8,935 bases of DNA from an uncultured Bacteroidales bacterium (GCA_947074245.1 CAMTOW010000064.1:1-8935); one strand, 5' to 3'. Counted from the first letter of the stretch, positions 1 to 7,772 are shown. Numbers and translations: made by a program. The notes: a model not told the origin generated them from the sequence alone.

Positions 1-582
1 TATCGACAAGAGATGTTTCTGCCGGAAATTCTTGAACAGGCTTTCGAGACAGCCCGAATAGAAACAGAAGCGGGAAGCCGTTCTCTTGTTCGAGAAACAA
101 TCGTATTGGTACAAGAGAACCCAGAGGAAACAGAGATCGCGCCTCAACCTTTTTTATTATCACCTATCGTCATCTGCTGGTTCTTGTTTTTTCTATTCTT
201 GACAATAGCATTGTTCGAATTGAAACGGGGTCGGATCTTCCCGATTGTGGACACATTCGTATTTCTTCCGGCAGGAATGACAGGATGCGTACTGTTTTTT
301 CTAAATTTCGTTTCAACACACCCCGTTGTAGATCATAATTTCAATTGTATCTGGTTACAACCGCTGGATTTATTCGCCGCGGTATTTGTTTGGGTAAAAT
401 CGACTAAAAAAATTCTATATTATTATCATTTTGCTAACTTTGTGATCTTATTATTGTTGTTGATTTGCTATGCGTGGATACCGCAGCATTTTAATGCGGC
501 ATTTTTTCCGATAATAGGCATCATCATGATGCGTTCAGCTTTGCATATTATATTTGGACTGAAAAAAACTCACTTTTCATGA
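1..582 (+). CDS. C-terminal part of a DUF4105/Lnb_N-like multi-pass membrane protein (5' partial)
   Basis: The reading frame is open from base 1 (Y-R-Q-E before the Met at 13), so the ATG at 13 is probably internal and the gene begins outside the window. Counting from that Met, residues 1-47 are soluble. Five hydrophobic segments follow, at about 48-70, 77-101, 114-129, 134-155 and 161-183, and the protein ends with a short basic tail. From memory, this fits the membrane half of Bacteroidales proteins that begin with a periplasmic DUF4105 (Lnb_N) domain and lie just upstream of an alkaline-phosphatase-family gene. The DUF4105 domain itself is not in view, so the family call is inference. The function is unknown; the protein should sit in the inner membrane. 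Its TGA stop overlaps the ATG of the next gene (ATGA, 579-582), which suggests translational coupling. Confidence 0.65.
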   Translation, partial: YRQEMFLPEILEQAFETARIETEAGSRSLVRETIVLVQENPEETEIAPQPFLLSPIVICWFLFFLFLTIALFELKRGRIFPIVDTFVFLPAGMTGCVLFFLNFVSTHPVVDHNFNCIWLQPLDLFAAVFVWVKSTKKILYYYHFANFVILLLLLICYAWIPQHFNAAFFPIIGIIMMRSALHIIFGLKKTHFS

Positions 583-2159
583 ATCGTCTTCTGACTTCTC
601 TTATTGTCGTACTCGCTGCTGCGAACCTGAATGCCCAGCAGATGGCTGAGCTTCCGAAGCTCGTCGTCGGTATTACGGTCGACCAGTTAAGAGGAGATTA
701 TCTTCAATACCTTTATCAGGCGTTCGGAGAAAAAGGATTCAAACGACTGATGCGCGACGGAGCATTTTACGAAAACGTAAATTTCGACTTCGACAATCCG
801 GACTGCGCATCCGCGATGGCAACTATCTTTACAGGAGCCTATCCTTATTACAACGGAATCATCTCCAACTCCATCTTCAATCCTTCGACTTTGCGTGTCG
901 AATCGGTGATGCATGACCTGAAATTCATGGGAAACTTCACCAACCAGACCGTATCTCCAGCCGGCATTCTTACTTCTACCCTCACGGACGAACTGAAATC
1001 CGCATCCAACGGATTCAGCCAGGTATATGCTTTCGCGCCCAATATGGAGCAAGCTCTTATCAGTGGCGGACACGCTGCCAACGGAGCTTTCTGGATTGAC
1101 GACATCAACGGAAAATGGGCCACTTCTACCTATTATAAAGACGTGCCGTGGTATATCGACCGTTATAATCGAAACGAAGGTCTCGATAAACGCATCGACG
1201 ATGCGGAGTGGACTCCGATGCTTTCCGTAAGCGAATACAAGTTCATCCCTTACCTTTCCGGAGACTGGAGTTTCAAACATAAGTTCAATCGGATTAGAAA
1301 AGACCAATACCGTCAGTTCAAAACCAGCGCATTGGTCAATGATGAGATTAACAAAATCGTAGAATTATTCCTAAAAAACTCTGCGATCGGTCAGAAAAAG
1401 AATCCTGATTTTCTCAGCATCACCTACAACGCCGGTACTTATCTGAACGGAAGCGTACAACAATATTCACTAGAGACACAGGACACCTACCTGCGTCTGG
1501 ACAAGAACATCGGCGCTCTTCTGGACATGATCGACAAAACAGTAGGATTGAACAACGCGTTTATCTTCCTGACGTCGACAGGCAACTTCAATACAGAGAT
1601 CAAACCGGCAGAAAAATACAATATTCCGACCGGAGAATTTCATCCAAAACGTTGCGCGGCGTTGCTGAACACCTATCTGATGGCGATCTATGGTTCGGAA
1701 AACTGGGTTTTGGGATATCATAACCAGCAGATCTATCTCAACCGACGCCTGATCGAAAACAAAAAAGTAGATCTACACGAGATCCAGATCAAAGCCGCAG
1801 AGTTCGTGGTTCAGTTTTCGGGAGTTCAGGACGTTGTCACTTCCCATCAGCTATTGCATGGCAACTGGAATGAGAAAATCAACGAATACAAGAACGGATT
1901 CCATCGCAAATTGTCCGGAGATCTACTCATCGCCATTCAACCGGGCTGGGATATCATTTACGAAGACATCAATACAGATAATATATCCGTACGCAAAGAC
2001 GGCATTCCGGCTCCGCTGATCCTTTATGGACCGCAAGTGGAAAGCCAGCGGGTCAATCGGGTAATCGACGCAACCGAAATAGCACCGACTGTTTCGAGAA
2101 TTTTACGGATTCGTTCTCCCAATGCTTGTGATGCGCTCCCTTTGCCGGAATTACAGTAA
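579..2159 (+). CDS. Secreted alkaline-phosphatase-superfamily protein, probable pseudoenzyme
   Basis: A 526-residue protein with a signal peptide: basic start, hydrophobic residues 4-15, likely cleavage after ANLNA (residue 19). The fold is recognisable from LVVGITVDQLR (28-38), GEKGFKRLMRDG (50-61), FTGAYPYYNGIISN (84-97), GGHAANGAFW (163-172), DTYLRLDKN, PLILYG (479-484) and the closing ATEIAPTV block. These resemble PafA-type phosphatases and nucleotide pyrophosphatases. By-eye alignment keeps the first metal Asp (D35) and N97. It puts Cys76 at the Thr nucleophile, N155 and E157 at the Lys/Arg phosphate contacts, Ala285 at the D305 ligand and T334-G335 at the Asp-His pair. No histidine occurs in residues 278-345 or 453-484, where three ligands are expected. 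Catalysis by the usual two-metal mechanism is therefore unlikely; a binding or scaffold role in the periplasm is my inference. The start overlaps the upstream stop (ATGA), so the two genes are probably co-translated. Confidence 0.85.
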   Translation: MNRLLTSLIVVLAAANLNAQQMAELPKLVVGITVDQLRGDYLQYLYQAFGEKGFKRLMRDGAFYENVNFDFDNPDCASAMATIFTGAYPYYNGIISNSIFNPSTLRVESVMHDLKFMGNFTNQTVSPAGILTSTLTDELKSASNGFSQVYAFAPNMEQALISGGHAANGAFWIDDINGKWATSTYYKDVPWYIDRYNRNEGLDKRIDDAEWTPMLSVSEYKFIPYLSGDWSFKHKFNRIRKDQYRQFKTSALVNDEINKIVELFLKNSAIGQKKNPDFLSITYNAGTYLNGSVQQYSLETQDTYLRLDKNIGALLDMIDKTVGLNNAFIFLTSTGNFNTEIKPAEKYNIPTGEFHPKRCAALLNTYLMAIYGSENWVLGYHNQQIYLNRRLIENKKVDLHEIQIKAAEFVVQFSGVQDVVTSHQLLHGNWNEKINEYKNGFHRKLSGDLLIAIQPGWDIIYEDINTDNISVRKDGIPAPLILYGPQVESQRVNRVIDATEIAPTVSRILRIRSPNACDALPLPELQ

Positions 2160-2186
2160 GTTTTTACACTTATTCCGGAATATCGC

Positions 2187-2216
2187 TTTCTGAATGAGCG
2201 AATTAATTTAATTTTA
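2187..2216 (+). promoter_or_regulatory. Weak candidate Bacteroidota-type promoter for secA
   Basis: TAATTTTA (2209-2216) matches the Bacteroides -7 consensus TAnnTTTG except at the last base. TTTC (2187-2190), 18 bases upstream, resembles the -33 TTTG. It lies in the 109-base gap before secA, in the right orientation. The region is AT-rich, so a chance match is quite possible, and secA could instead be read through from the upstream pair because no terminator separates them. Confidence 0.25.
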
Positions 2217-2268
2217 CACGCGGATCTTATTCCGCTCAACAATTCTAAAACAGAACACATTACATACT

Positions 2269-5200
2269 ATGGGACTAAATGATTTCCTAAAAAAATTCTT
2301 TGGAAACAAATCACAGAGAGACCTCAAAGAGATTCAGCCTTATGTCGATCGCATCAACGCGATTTATCCTGAAATTGCGGCTTTGACAAACGATGAGCTT
2401 CGTCAGCGTACACAAGACGTGATGCAGCGTTTGCAAGACGCCGTAGCCGAGGATAAATCCCGCATCGTGACGCTGAAATCTGATATCGAAAATCTTGAAA
2501 TAGACGAGCGTGAAGAAAAGTGGTCGGAAATCGACCGTTTGGAAAAAGGAATCATCGAGAAATATGAAACAGTTCTTGACGAATCACTTCCGGAAGTTTT
2601 CGCCATCGTAAAAAATACAGGTTACAGATTCTCACAAACGGATGAGATCGTAGTGACCGCAAGCGACTTCGACCGCGAACTTGCGGTTACGAAAGACTTC
2701 GTACGCATCGAAGGAGATAATGCTATTTACAACACGACCTGGAGCGCGGGCGGTAACCTGATGAAATGGGAAATGATCCATTACGACGTACAGTTGTTCG
2801 GGGGTACCGTATTGCACAAAGGACGTATCGCGGAGATGGCTACCGGTGAGGGTAAGACACTCGTTGCAACCCTTCCTGTATTCCTAAACGCACTGACACG
2901 CAACGGGGTACACATCGTTACGGTGAATGATTATCTGGCAAAACGTGACTCTGACTGGATGGGACCATTGTATATGTTCCATGGATTGTCGGTTGATTGT
3001 ATCGACCGTCATCAGCCCAACTCAGACGCACGTCGCAAAGCTTATGAAGCCGACATCACATTCGGAACAAACAATGAGTTCGGTTTCGACTACCTGCGTG
3101 ACAATATGGCGATCAGCCCGAAAGATTTGGTACAGCGTAAACACAACTACGCGATCGTCGATGAGGTGGACTCTGTACTAATCGATGATGCTCGTACGCC
3201 GCTGATCATCTCCGGCCCGGTTCCGAAAGGAGAAGACCAGATGTTCGAACAATTCTGTCCACGCGTCGAACTGATCGTGAAAGAGCAGAAAAACATGACT
3301 ACCAAATTATTGGTAGAGGCTAAACAGAAATTATCATCAGACGATTCGAAAGTACGTGACGAAGGCGCCATCCTGCTTTATCGTACCTACAAAGGATTGC
3401 CGAAGAACTCGGCATTGATCAAATATCTCAGCGAACCGGGAATCAAAGCGGCTATGCTGAAAGCGGAAGAGTTTTATATGCAAGACAATATGCGTCAGAT
3501 GCATATCGTTACTGATCCGTTGTATTTCGTAATCGATGAAAAAAACAATAGCATCGAATTGACTGACAAAGGAATCGACCTTTTGACAGGAAACTCAGAC
3601 GACCCGGAATTCTTCGTATTACCGGATATCGGTTCTCAAATCTCAGAATTGGAACACTCTAATCTGCCTGATGACGAGAAAGCGGCTAAAAAAGATGAGT
3701 TGATGCAGAACTATGCCGTAAAAGCGGAGCGTGTTCATACAGTCACTCAGCTTTTGAAAGCCTATACGATGTTTGAAAAAGACGTTGAGTATGTGGTGAT
3801 GGACAGCAAGGTGAAGATCGTTGACGAGCAGACCGGCCGTATTATGGAAGGACGCCGTTATTCAGACGGGCTACACCAGGCGATCGAAGCGAAAGAGCGC
3901 GTAACGGTGGAGGCTGCTACTCAGACATTCGCTACCATTACGCTTCAGAACTACTTCCGTATGTACAACAAACTATCGGGTATGACCGGTACGGCGGAAA
4001 CGGAAGCAGGCGAGCTATGGGACATCTATAAATTGGATGTGGTTTCGATTCCTACCAATCGTCCGATTGCAAGAAACGACATGAACGACCGCGTTTACAA
4101 AACGAAACGCGAAAAATATACGGCAGTAATCGACGAAATCGAAAAACTTGTTGAGGCCGGTCGCCCGGTATTGGTTGGTACGACTTCGGTTGAAATTTCC
4201 GAATTGCTCGGAAAAATGCTAACCATGCGTAAGATCAAGCACAATGTCTTGAATGCAAAACTACACCAGCGTGAGGCCGATATCGTATCTCTTGCCGGAC
4301 AAGCAAAAACAGTAACGATCGCAACCAATATGGCAGGTCGCGGTACCGACATCAAACTATCGCAAGCGGTGAAAGACGCGGGCGGTTTGGCGATCATCGG
4401 TACGGAAAGACATGAATCGCGTCGTGTAGACCGTCAGCTTCGCGGACGTGCGGGACGCCAGGGAGATCCGGGTTCATCCGTATTCTACGTATCGCTTGAG
4501 GATGACCTGATGCGTCTGTTCTCTTCCGACCGTATCGTGAAAGTGATGGACAAACTTGGCTTCGAAGAGGGCGAGATGATCGAACACAACATGATTTCAA
4601 AATCAATCGAACGCGCTCAGAAGAAAGTTGAAGAAAACAACTTCGGTATCCGTAAACGCCTTCTAGAATATGACGACGTAATGAACGCTCAGCGTGAGGT
4701 GATCTATACCAAACGCCGCCATGCTCTCATGGGCGAACGTATCGGAATCGATATCATGAACATGATGTATGACGCAGCGAAAGCAATCGTTGACGAATAT
4801 CATGAAATGAACGATTACGAGGGAATGCAGCTTGAAGTGTTCCGTATCTTCTCTATCGAAATGCCGATCGCGGCAGACGATCTGAAAGGGACTAAAGCTG
4901 ACGCTTTGACCGATATGATCTTCAATACGGCGATGGAATCATTCAAACGCAAAAACGAACGTCTGGCTGAGATCGCCAATCCGGTAATCCGCCAGGTATT
5001 CGAGCAACAAGGCGCAATGTATGAAAACATCATGATTCCGATTACTGACGGAAAACGTATGTATAACGTATCTTGCAACTTGAAAGAGGCATACGATTCG
5101 GAGTCGAAGTCGATCATCAAGTCATTCCATAAATCGATTCTTCTTCATACGATTGACGAAGCTTGGAAAGAGCATTTGAGAGATCTGGATCAGCTACGCC

Positions 5201-5562
5201 AATCGGTACAGAACGCCAGCTACGAACAGAAAGACCCTCTTTTGATTTACAAACTGGAGTCATTCGGTCTATTTAAGACAATGATCGATACAATCAACCG
5301 AAAAACGATCAAAACCTTAATGCGTGGACAAATTCCGGTAAGAGAACCGGAAGAAGTAAAACAAGCTGCCCCTGAGCAGAAACAGGATTTCAGTAACATG
5401 AAGACTGAAAAGGATCAGATCGGCGGAACCGGCGCTAACGCGGTTAATCAGATTGAAAAGCCGAAAAACCAGCCTGTTCAGGCTGATAATCATATCGGAC
5501 GTAACGATCCTTGTCCTTGTGGAAGCGGTAAAAAATATAAGAATTGTCACGGAGCACATTAA
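2269..5562 (+). CDS. secA: Preprotein translocase ATPase SecA, Bacteroidota long form
   Basis: SecA is the ATPase motor that pushes unfolded, signal-peptide-bearing preproteins through the SecYEG channel in the inner membrane. The 1097-residue protein is complete. It has the N-terminal helix, Walker A MATGEGKT (190-197), the DEVD box (298-301), the SGP entry to the preprotein cross-linking domain (315-317), GTTSVEISE in the second motor domain, the helicase motif GRAGRQGDPG (726-735), the scaffold/wing region, and the C-terminal SEC-C zinc site CPCGSGKKYKNCH (1082-1094), which in other bacteria binds SecB and phospholipid. It is about 200 residues longer than E. coli SecA. The extra length lies mainly at about 55-165 (charged helix plus a small added region before Walker A) and about 330-415, both usual in Bacteroidota. 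There is no Shine-Dalgarno before ATG 2269, only A-rich sequence, as is normal in this phylum. It probably forms its own transcription unit, ended by the hairpin at 5604-5633. Confidence 0.98.
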   Translation: MGLNDFLKKFFGNKSQRDLKEIQPYVDRINAIYPEIAALTNDELRQRTQDVMQRLQDAVAEDKSRIVTLKSDIENLEIDEREEKWSEIDRLEKGIIEKYETVLDESLPEVFAIVKNTGYRFSQTDEIVVTASDFDRELAVTKDFVRIEGDNAIYNTTWSAGGNLMKWEMIHYDVQLFGGTVLHKGRIAEMATGEGKTLVATLPVFLNALTRNGVHIVTVNDYLAKRDSDWMGPLYMFHGLSVDCIDRHQPNSDARRKAYEADITFGTNNEFGFDYLRDNMAISPKDLVQRKHNYAIVDEVDSVLIDDARTPLIISGPVPKGEDQMFEQFCPRVELIVKEQKNMTTKLLVEAKQKLSSDDSKVRDEGAILLYRTYKGLPKNSALIKYLSEPGIKAAMLKAEEFYMQDNMRQMHIVTDPLYFVIDEKNNSIELTDKGIDLLTGNSDDPEFFVLPDIGSQISELEHSNLPDDEKAAKKDELMQNYAVKAERVHTVTQLLKAYTMFEKDVEYVVMDSKVKIVDEQTGRIMEGRRYSDGLHQAIEAKERVTVEAATQTFATITLQNYFRMYNKLSGMTGTAETEAGELWDIYKLDVVSIPTNRPIARNDMNDRVYKTKREKYTAVIDEIEKLVEAGRPVLVGTTSVEISELLGKMLTMRKIKHNVLNAKLHQREADIVSLAGQAKTVTIATNMAGRGTDIKLSQAVKDAGGLAIIGTERHESRRVDRQLRGRAGRQGDPGSSVFYVSLEDDLMRLFSSDRIVKVMDKLGFEEGEMIEHNMISKSIERAQKKVEENNFGIRKRLLEYDDVMNAQREVIYTKRRHALMGERIGIDIMNMMYDAAKAIVDEYHEMNDYEGMQLEVFRIFSIEMPIAADDLKGTKADALTDMIFNTAMESFKRKNERLAEIANPVIRQVFEQQGAMYENIMIPITDGKRMYNVSCNLKEAYDSESKSIIKSFHKSILLHTIDEAWKEHLRDLDQLRQSVQNASYEQKDPLLIYKLESFGLFKTMIDTINRKTIKTLMRGQIPVREPEEVKQAAPEQKQDFSNMKTEKDQIGGTGANAVNQIEKPKNQPVQADNHIGRNDPCPCGSGKKYKNCHGAH

Positions 5563-5603
5563 TTCGTCTCCGATCTGAAAGAAAAATCAGACATCCCTAT
5601 AAA

Positions 5604-5639
5604 AAACGGAGAGCTTCATATGGCTCTCCGTTTCTGTTT
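5604..5639 (+). terminator. Intrinsic terminator of secA
   Basis: A perfect 11-bp stem: AAACGGAGAGC (5604-5614) pairs with GCTCTCCGTTT (5623-5633) around an 8-base loop, followed by a T-rich tail (TTTCTGTTT). It starts 41 bases after the secA stop. The A-run on the left side would give a weaker U-tract on the opposite strand, but no minus-strand gene approaches here. Confidence 0.85.
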
Positions 5640-5676
5640 ATAAGCTATATCTCTATCGAATCCTAAAAAAGATCGT

Positions 5677-6045
5677 ATGAACTTACCTGACTTTTATATA
5701 GAACTAGAAAATGTGCGCTTTCATGCACGACACGGGGTAATGAAGCAGGAGCGAATTACCGGAAATGAATTTGAAGTGAACCTGAAAGTAAAAACTGATT
5801 TTGCATCGGCGCTCGAAAGCGATAATCTCGATAATACAATCAGTTATGCTGATATTTATGATGTGATCAAAACGGAAATGATGAAACCCTCCGATCTGAT
5901 CGAGCACGTTGCAGGTCGAATATTAAAGCGTTTAATTGAGAATTGGCCTCAACTCGATTCTATCTACCTAAAGGTATCCAAACTGAATCCCCCCATACCC
6001 GGAGAAGTAGCTAAAGCATCCGTCGTATTGGACTGGAAAAAATAG
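5677..6045 (+). CDS. folB: Dihydroneopterin aldolase
   Basis: Cytoplasmic folate-pathway enzyme that splits 7,8-dihydroneopterin into 6-hydroxymethyl-7,8-dihydropterin and glycolaldehyde; FolB enzymes usually form octamers. The 122-residue length is typical. Family landmarks are the IELENVRFHARHGV start (8-21), Glu25 and Tyr57 (SYADIYDVI), the pterin-anchoring Glu76 (LIEHVAGRI) and the catalytic Lys102 (KVSKLNPPIPG). These correspond to E22, Y54, E74 and K100 of the Staphylococcus aureus enzyme, so activity is expected. The ATG at 5677 gives the normal N-terminus. The gene begins only 43 bases after the secA terminator stem, so its promoter must be very close or overlap that hairpin, or it may depend on read-through. 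No other folate gene is visible. It ends just before a two-way terminator. Confidence 0.95.
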   Translation: MNLPDFYIELENVRFHARHGVMKQERITGNEFEVNLKVKTDFASALESDNLDNTISYADIYDVIKTEMMKPSDLIEHVAGRILKRLIENWPQLDSIYLKVSKLNPPIPGEVAKASVVLDWKK

Positions 6046-6064
6046 AAAGAATGATTCTTAACGA

Positions 6065-6110
6065 AAAAGCCGTTTTACATACAAGATTTCATGTATGCAA
6101 AACGGCTTTT
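6065..6110. terminator. Bidirectional terminator between folB and the convergent secreted-protein gene
   Basis: A long hairpin: a perfect 12-bp outer stem AAAAGCCGTTTT (6065-6076) with AAAACGGCTTTT (6099-6110), an A-C mismatch, then six more pairs (6078-6083 with 6092-6097) and an 8-base loop. The outer A/T runs supply a U-tract on either strand. It lies 19 bases after the folB stop and 17 bases after the stop of the opposing gene, so it can end both transcripts. Confidence 0.9.
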
Positions 6111-6127
6111 ATTCTCATATCTTATAT

Positions 6128-7462
6128 TTATCGTACTACGATGCGTTTATTGTATTTCGCACCATTTCCTGATACAGAAACAACGTATACGCCTCGTCCG
6201 GGTAGTGATATTTGTTTCATCTCGATCGAGTGAATACCTATCAACGCGCCAACCGCATCATAAATCGCGATCTGATCATATCGTTCGGAAGAGCTTTCGC
6301 CGATATACAAGATATCGCCTTCAACTCGCATCGTCAATTCCTCATCGCCTACAGAACGAATTCCGTCTGCCGAATCGATCGTAAGCAGAACAGGCTGCAT
6401 CACCGCTCCCATTCCTGTCGCATAAACAGACCAACCGCCAATCAATGACTCATCTTTAGAAACCCCCAGCACATTTTCGATCATCGACCCATTGTAACCG
6501 TAGTTATCGGACATATATTGCGACAACGACTGATACTCTTTATTTTTATAAATGAATGCGCTTCCCATATAGCCGGTAGCCCCATAAGCATCTCCTGTAT
6601 CGGTAACCACAGAAACCATACCGCCCTCGGCAATATATTCGCGGCCGTTCTCTTGCGTCCATATAAACGGCTTCTCTCCATAAGCTCCAAACGGGTCGAA
6701 GTAGCCACCTGCATAACGACCATTCGGGCTGATGGAACGAGTTACACCATAGTAGAAGTAATCATCACTATCCAAATCGAACGTTTCGCCATCCACACGG
6801 ATTAATTCGCCACCATTCAGCCAAACGGCCGGGCTAACAGCTCCTTCTTCATGTTCAGCCTTTCCTGCCCAAACCTCAGCATTATCCGAAACAGAATAGA
6901 GAAAACCGCCCTGACCATGTAACGTAGAACCGGTATACTCCTGCAATACTCCGTTTTTCCAGATTGCAGGAATGTATTTGAAATTATCCTGAATCAAATA
7001 ACCGGCCACAATTGATCCGTCCGGCGATATGTAATTCGCATCGCCATCCATGCCGTTACCTCTCGGAACAATCGTTGCCTTCCGAGGCAAAGCAGTCCAA
7101 ACACCGTCTTTCCACGTTCCGGGGATCATACTCGGAAAACCATCATTGTCGAGGGTATTTTCATCCAAGAAACATCCCGCAACCGTCCCGTCATCAGCCA
7201 CAGAAGTAGCCCATGCCTGATTTTCGAAAGACCCTTCTAGCACCTTAATCTCATCTGTTTCGCGATCCCACATAAAAGAATTTCCAGTGAACTCTCTACT
7301 ACATCCCACAGCAAAACGTCCATTAGCCGAAACATTTTGGAATGATCCACCAAAGACGAAATCCTCTTCAAAATAACGTACTTTTACTTCCGCTTGATTC
7401 TGAGCAGTTGAAATCAACGGACTGATCGCCAGTCCTAAAACAAGAATGTAATAATTTCTCAT
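6128..7462 (-). CDS. Secreted HAF-repeat beta-propeller-like protein with T9SS-like C-terminal module
   Basis: The frame is open up to 7513, but I prefer the ATG at 7462: it gives a clean signal peptide (MRNYYILVLGLAISPLISTA, then Q) and 444 residues, whereas the longer form puts an extra hydrophobic stretch in front. The mature protein holds seven copies of a motif like (V/I)S-x-(D/N)-G-x-x-x-A/G-G, at about residues 44-53, 88-97, 145-154, 191-200, 244-253, 285-294 and 334-343, spaced 41-57 apart. Several are followed by W-x-x-G strands (MWDRETD, TWKDGVW, IWKNGV, VWLNGG, FIWTQENG). This resembles HAF-family extracellular repeats and suggests a seven-bladed propeller. Residues about 376-444 (IAIYDAVGALIG, LPGRGVYVVSV, KRIVV end) look like a type IX secretion type A sorting domain. 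It is probably exported to the surface or released. Ligand and function are unknown, and no partner gene is adjacent. Confidence 0.8.
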   Translation of the reverse strand: MRNYYILVLGLAISPLISTAQNQAEVKVRYFEEDFVFGGSFQNVSANGRFAVGCSREFTGNSFMWDRETDEIKVLEGSFENQAWATSVADDGTVAGCFLDENTLDNDGFPSMIPGTWKDGVWTALPRKATIVPRGNGMDGDANYISPDGSIVAGYLIQDNFKYIPAIWKNGVLQEYTGSTLHGQGGFLYSVSDNAEVWAGKAEHEEGAVSPAVWLNGGELIRVDGETFDLDSDDYFYYGVTRSISPNGRYAGGYFDPFGAYGEKPFIWTQENGREYIAEGGMVSVVTDTGDAYGATGYMGSAFIYKNKEYQSLSQYMSDNYGYNGSMIENVLGVSKDESLIGGWSVYATGMGAVMQPVLLTIDSADGIRSVGDEELTMRVEGDILYIGESSSERYDQIAIYDAVGALIGIHSIEMKQISLPGRGVYVVSVSGNGAKYNKRIVVR

Positions 7463-7659
7463 AAATTTTAAATTGATAATAAAATAATAAGAGAGAAAAT
7501 GCTTCAATGACAATTCATAGTCGCAGCATTATTAAAATTACATTATATATTATATTATTTGTTTATTTTAATTGTTTATTTTTTTGCCATTCTGCTCGAA
7601 AAAAGAACTTATACTATACCAAAGATGCAATTGATTCTCATCCAGGAAGTAAAATGCAT

Positions 7660-7696
7660 AAAAAACGTCCTTTCAAGCAATGCTTAAAAGGACGTT
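7660..7696 (-). terminator. Strong intrinsic terminator downstream of speA
   Basis: AACGTCCTTT (7664-7673) pairs with AAAGGACGTT (7687-7696). One mismatch and four more pairs follow inward (7675-7678 with 7682-7685), leaving a 3-base loop. Read on the minus strand, the hairpin is followed by a run of six T (7665-7660), the normal arrangement for ending the speA transcript. It begins 76 bases beyond the speA stop. Confidence 0.85.
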
Positions 7697-7736
7697 CAAT
7701 TATATCTTATATCGGATGGAATTCTATCTATCAGAT

Positions 7737-7761
7737 AAAAACAATTGGTTTAGACAACCAA
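7737..7761 (-). terminator. Weak hairpin with U-tract just after speA
   Basis: TTGGTT (7745-7750) pairs with AACCAA (7756-7761) around a 5-base loop. On the minus strand it is followed by TTG and then five T (7741-7737). It starts 11 bases after the speA stop. With only two G-C pairs the stem is weak, so it may be an auxiliary terminator, a 3'-end stabiliser, or chance. Confidence 0.4.
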
Positions 7762-7772
7762 GAATCTAATGA

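Larger units (their letters stand above)
7463..7772. other. 310-base intergenic region with no gene
   Basis: This gap lies between two minus-strand genes. The part next to speA (7660-7761) carries two terminator-like hairpins. The rest, especially 7510-7600, is very AT-rich with long A/T runs and should hold the promoter and leader of the secreted-protein gene. I could not find a convincing TTTG/TAnnTTTG pair on the minus strand. Small open frames here, including one at 7507-7791 on the plus strand, cross the hairpins or run antisense to speA and look non-coding. Confidence 0.7.

Noticed and set aside
687..1307. 206-residue open frame on the minus strand
   Set aside because: It lies wholly antisense to the phosphatase-family gene, whose fold motifs are clear; the translation shows no recognisable domain and the length is explained by codon bias of the real gene.
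6065..6110. Long inverted repeat as a transposon end, MITE or attachment site
   Set aside because: It sits exactly between convergent stop codons, has U-tracts on both sides, and has no copy elsewhere in the window; terminator is the simpler reading.
6051..6448. Overlapping small plus-strand frames (60-97 residues) after folB
   Set aside because: They run through the bidirectional terminator hairpin or antisense to the secreted-protein gene.
7463..7513. Longer start for the secreted protein at 7513
   Set aside because: It would place 17 residues before a typical signal peptide; the ATG at 7462 gives a normal signal peptide start. Not excluded without transcript data.
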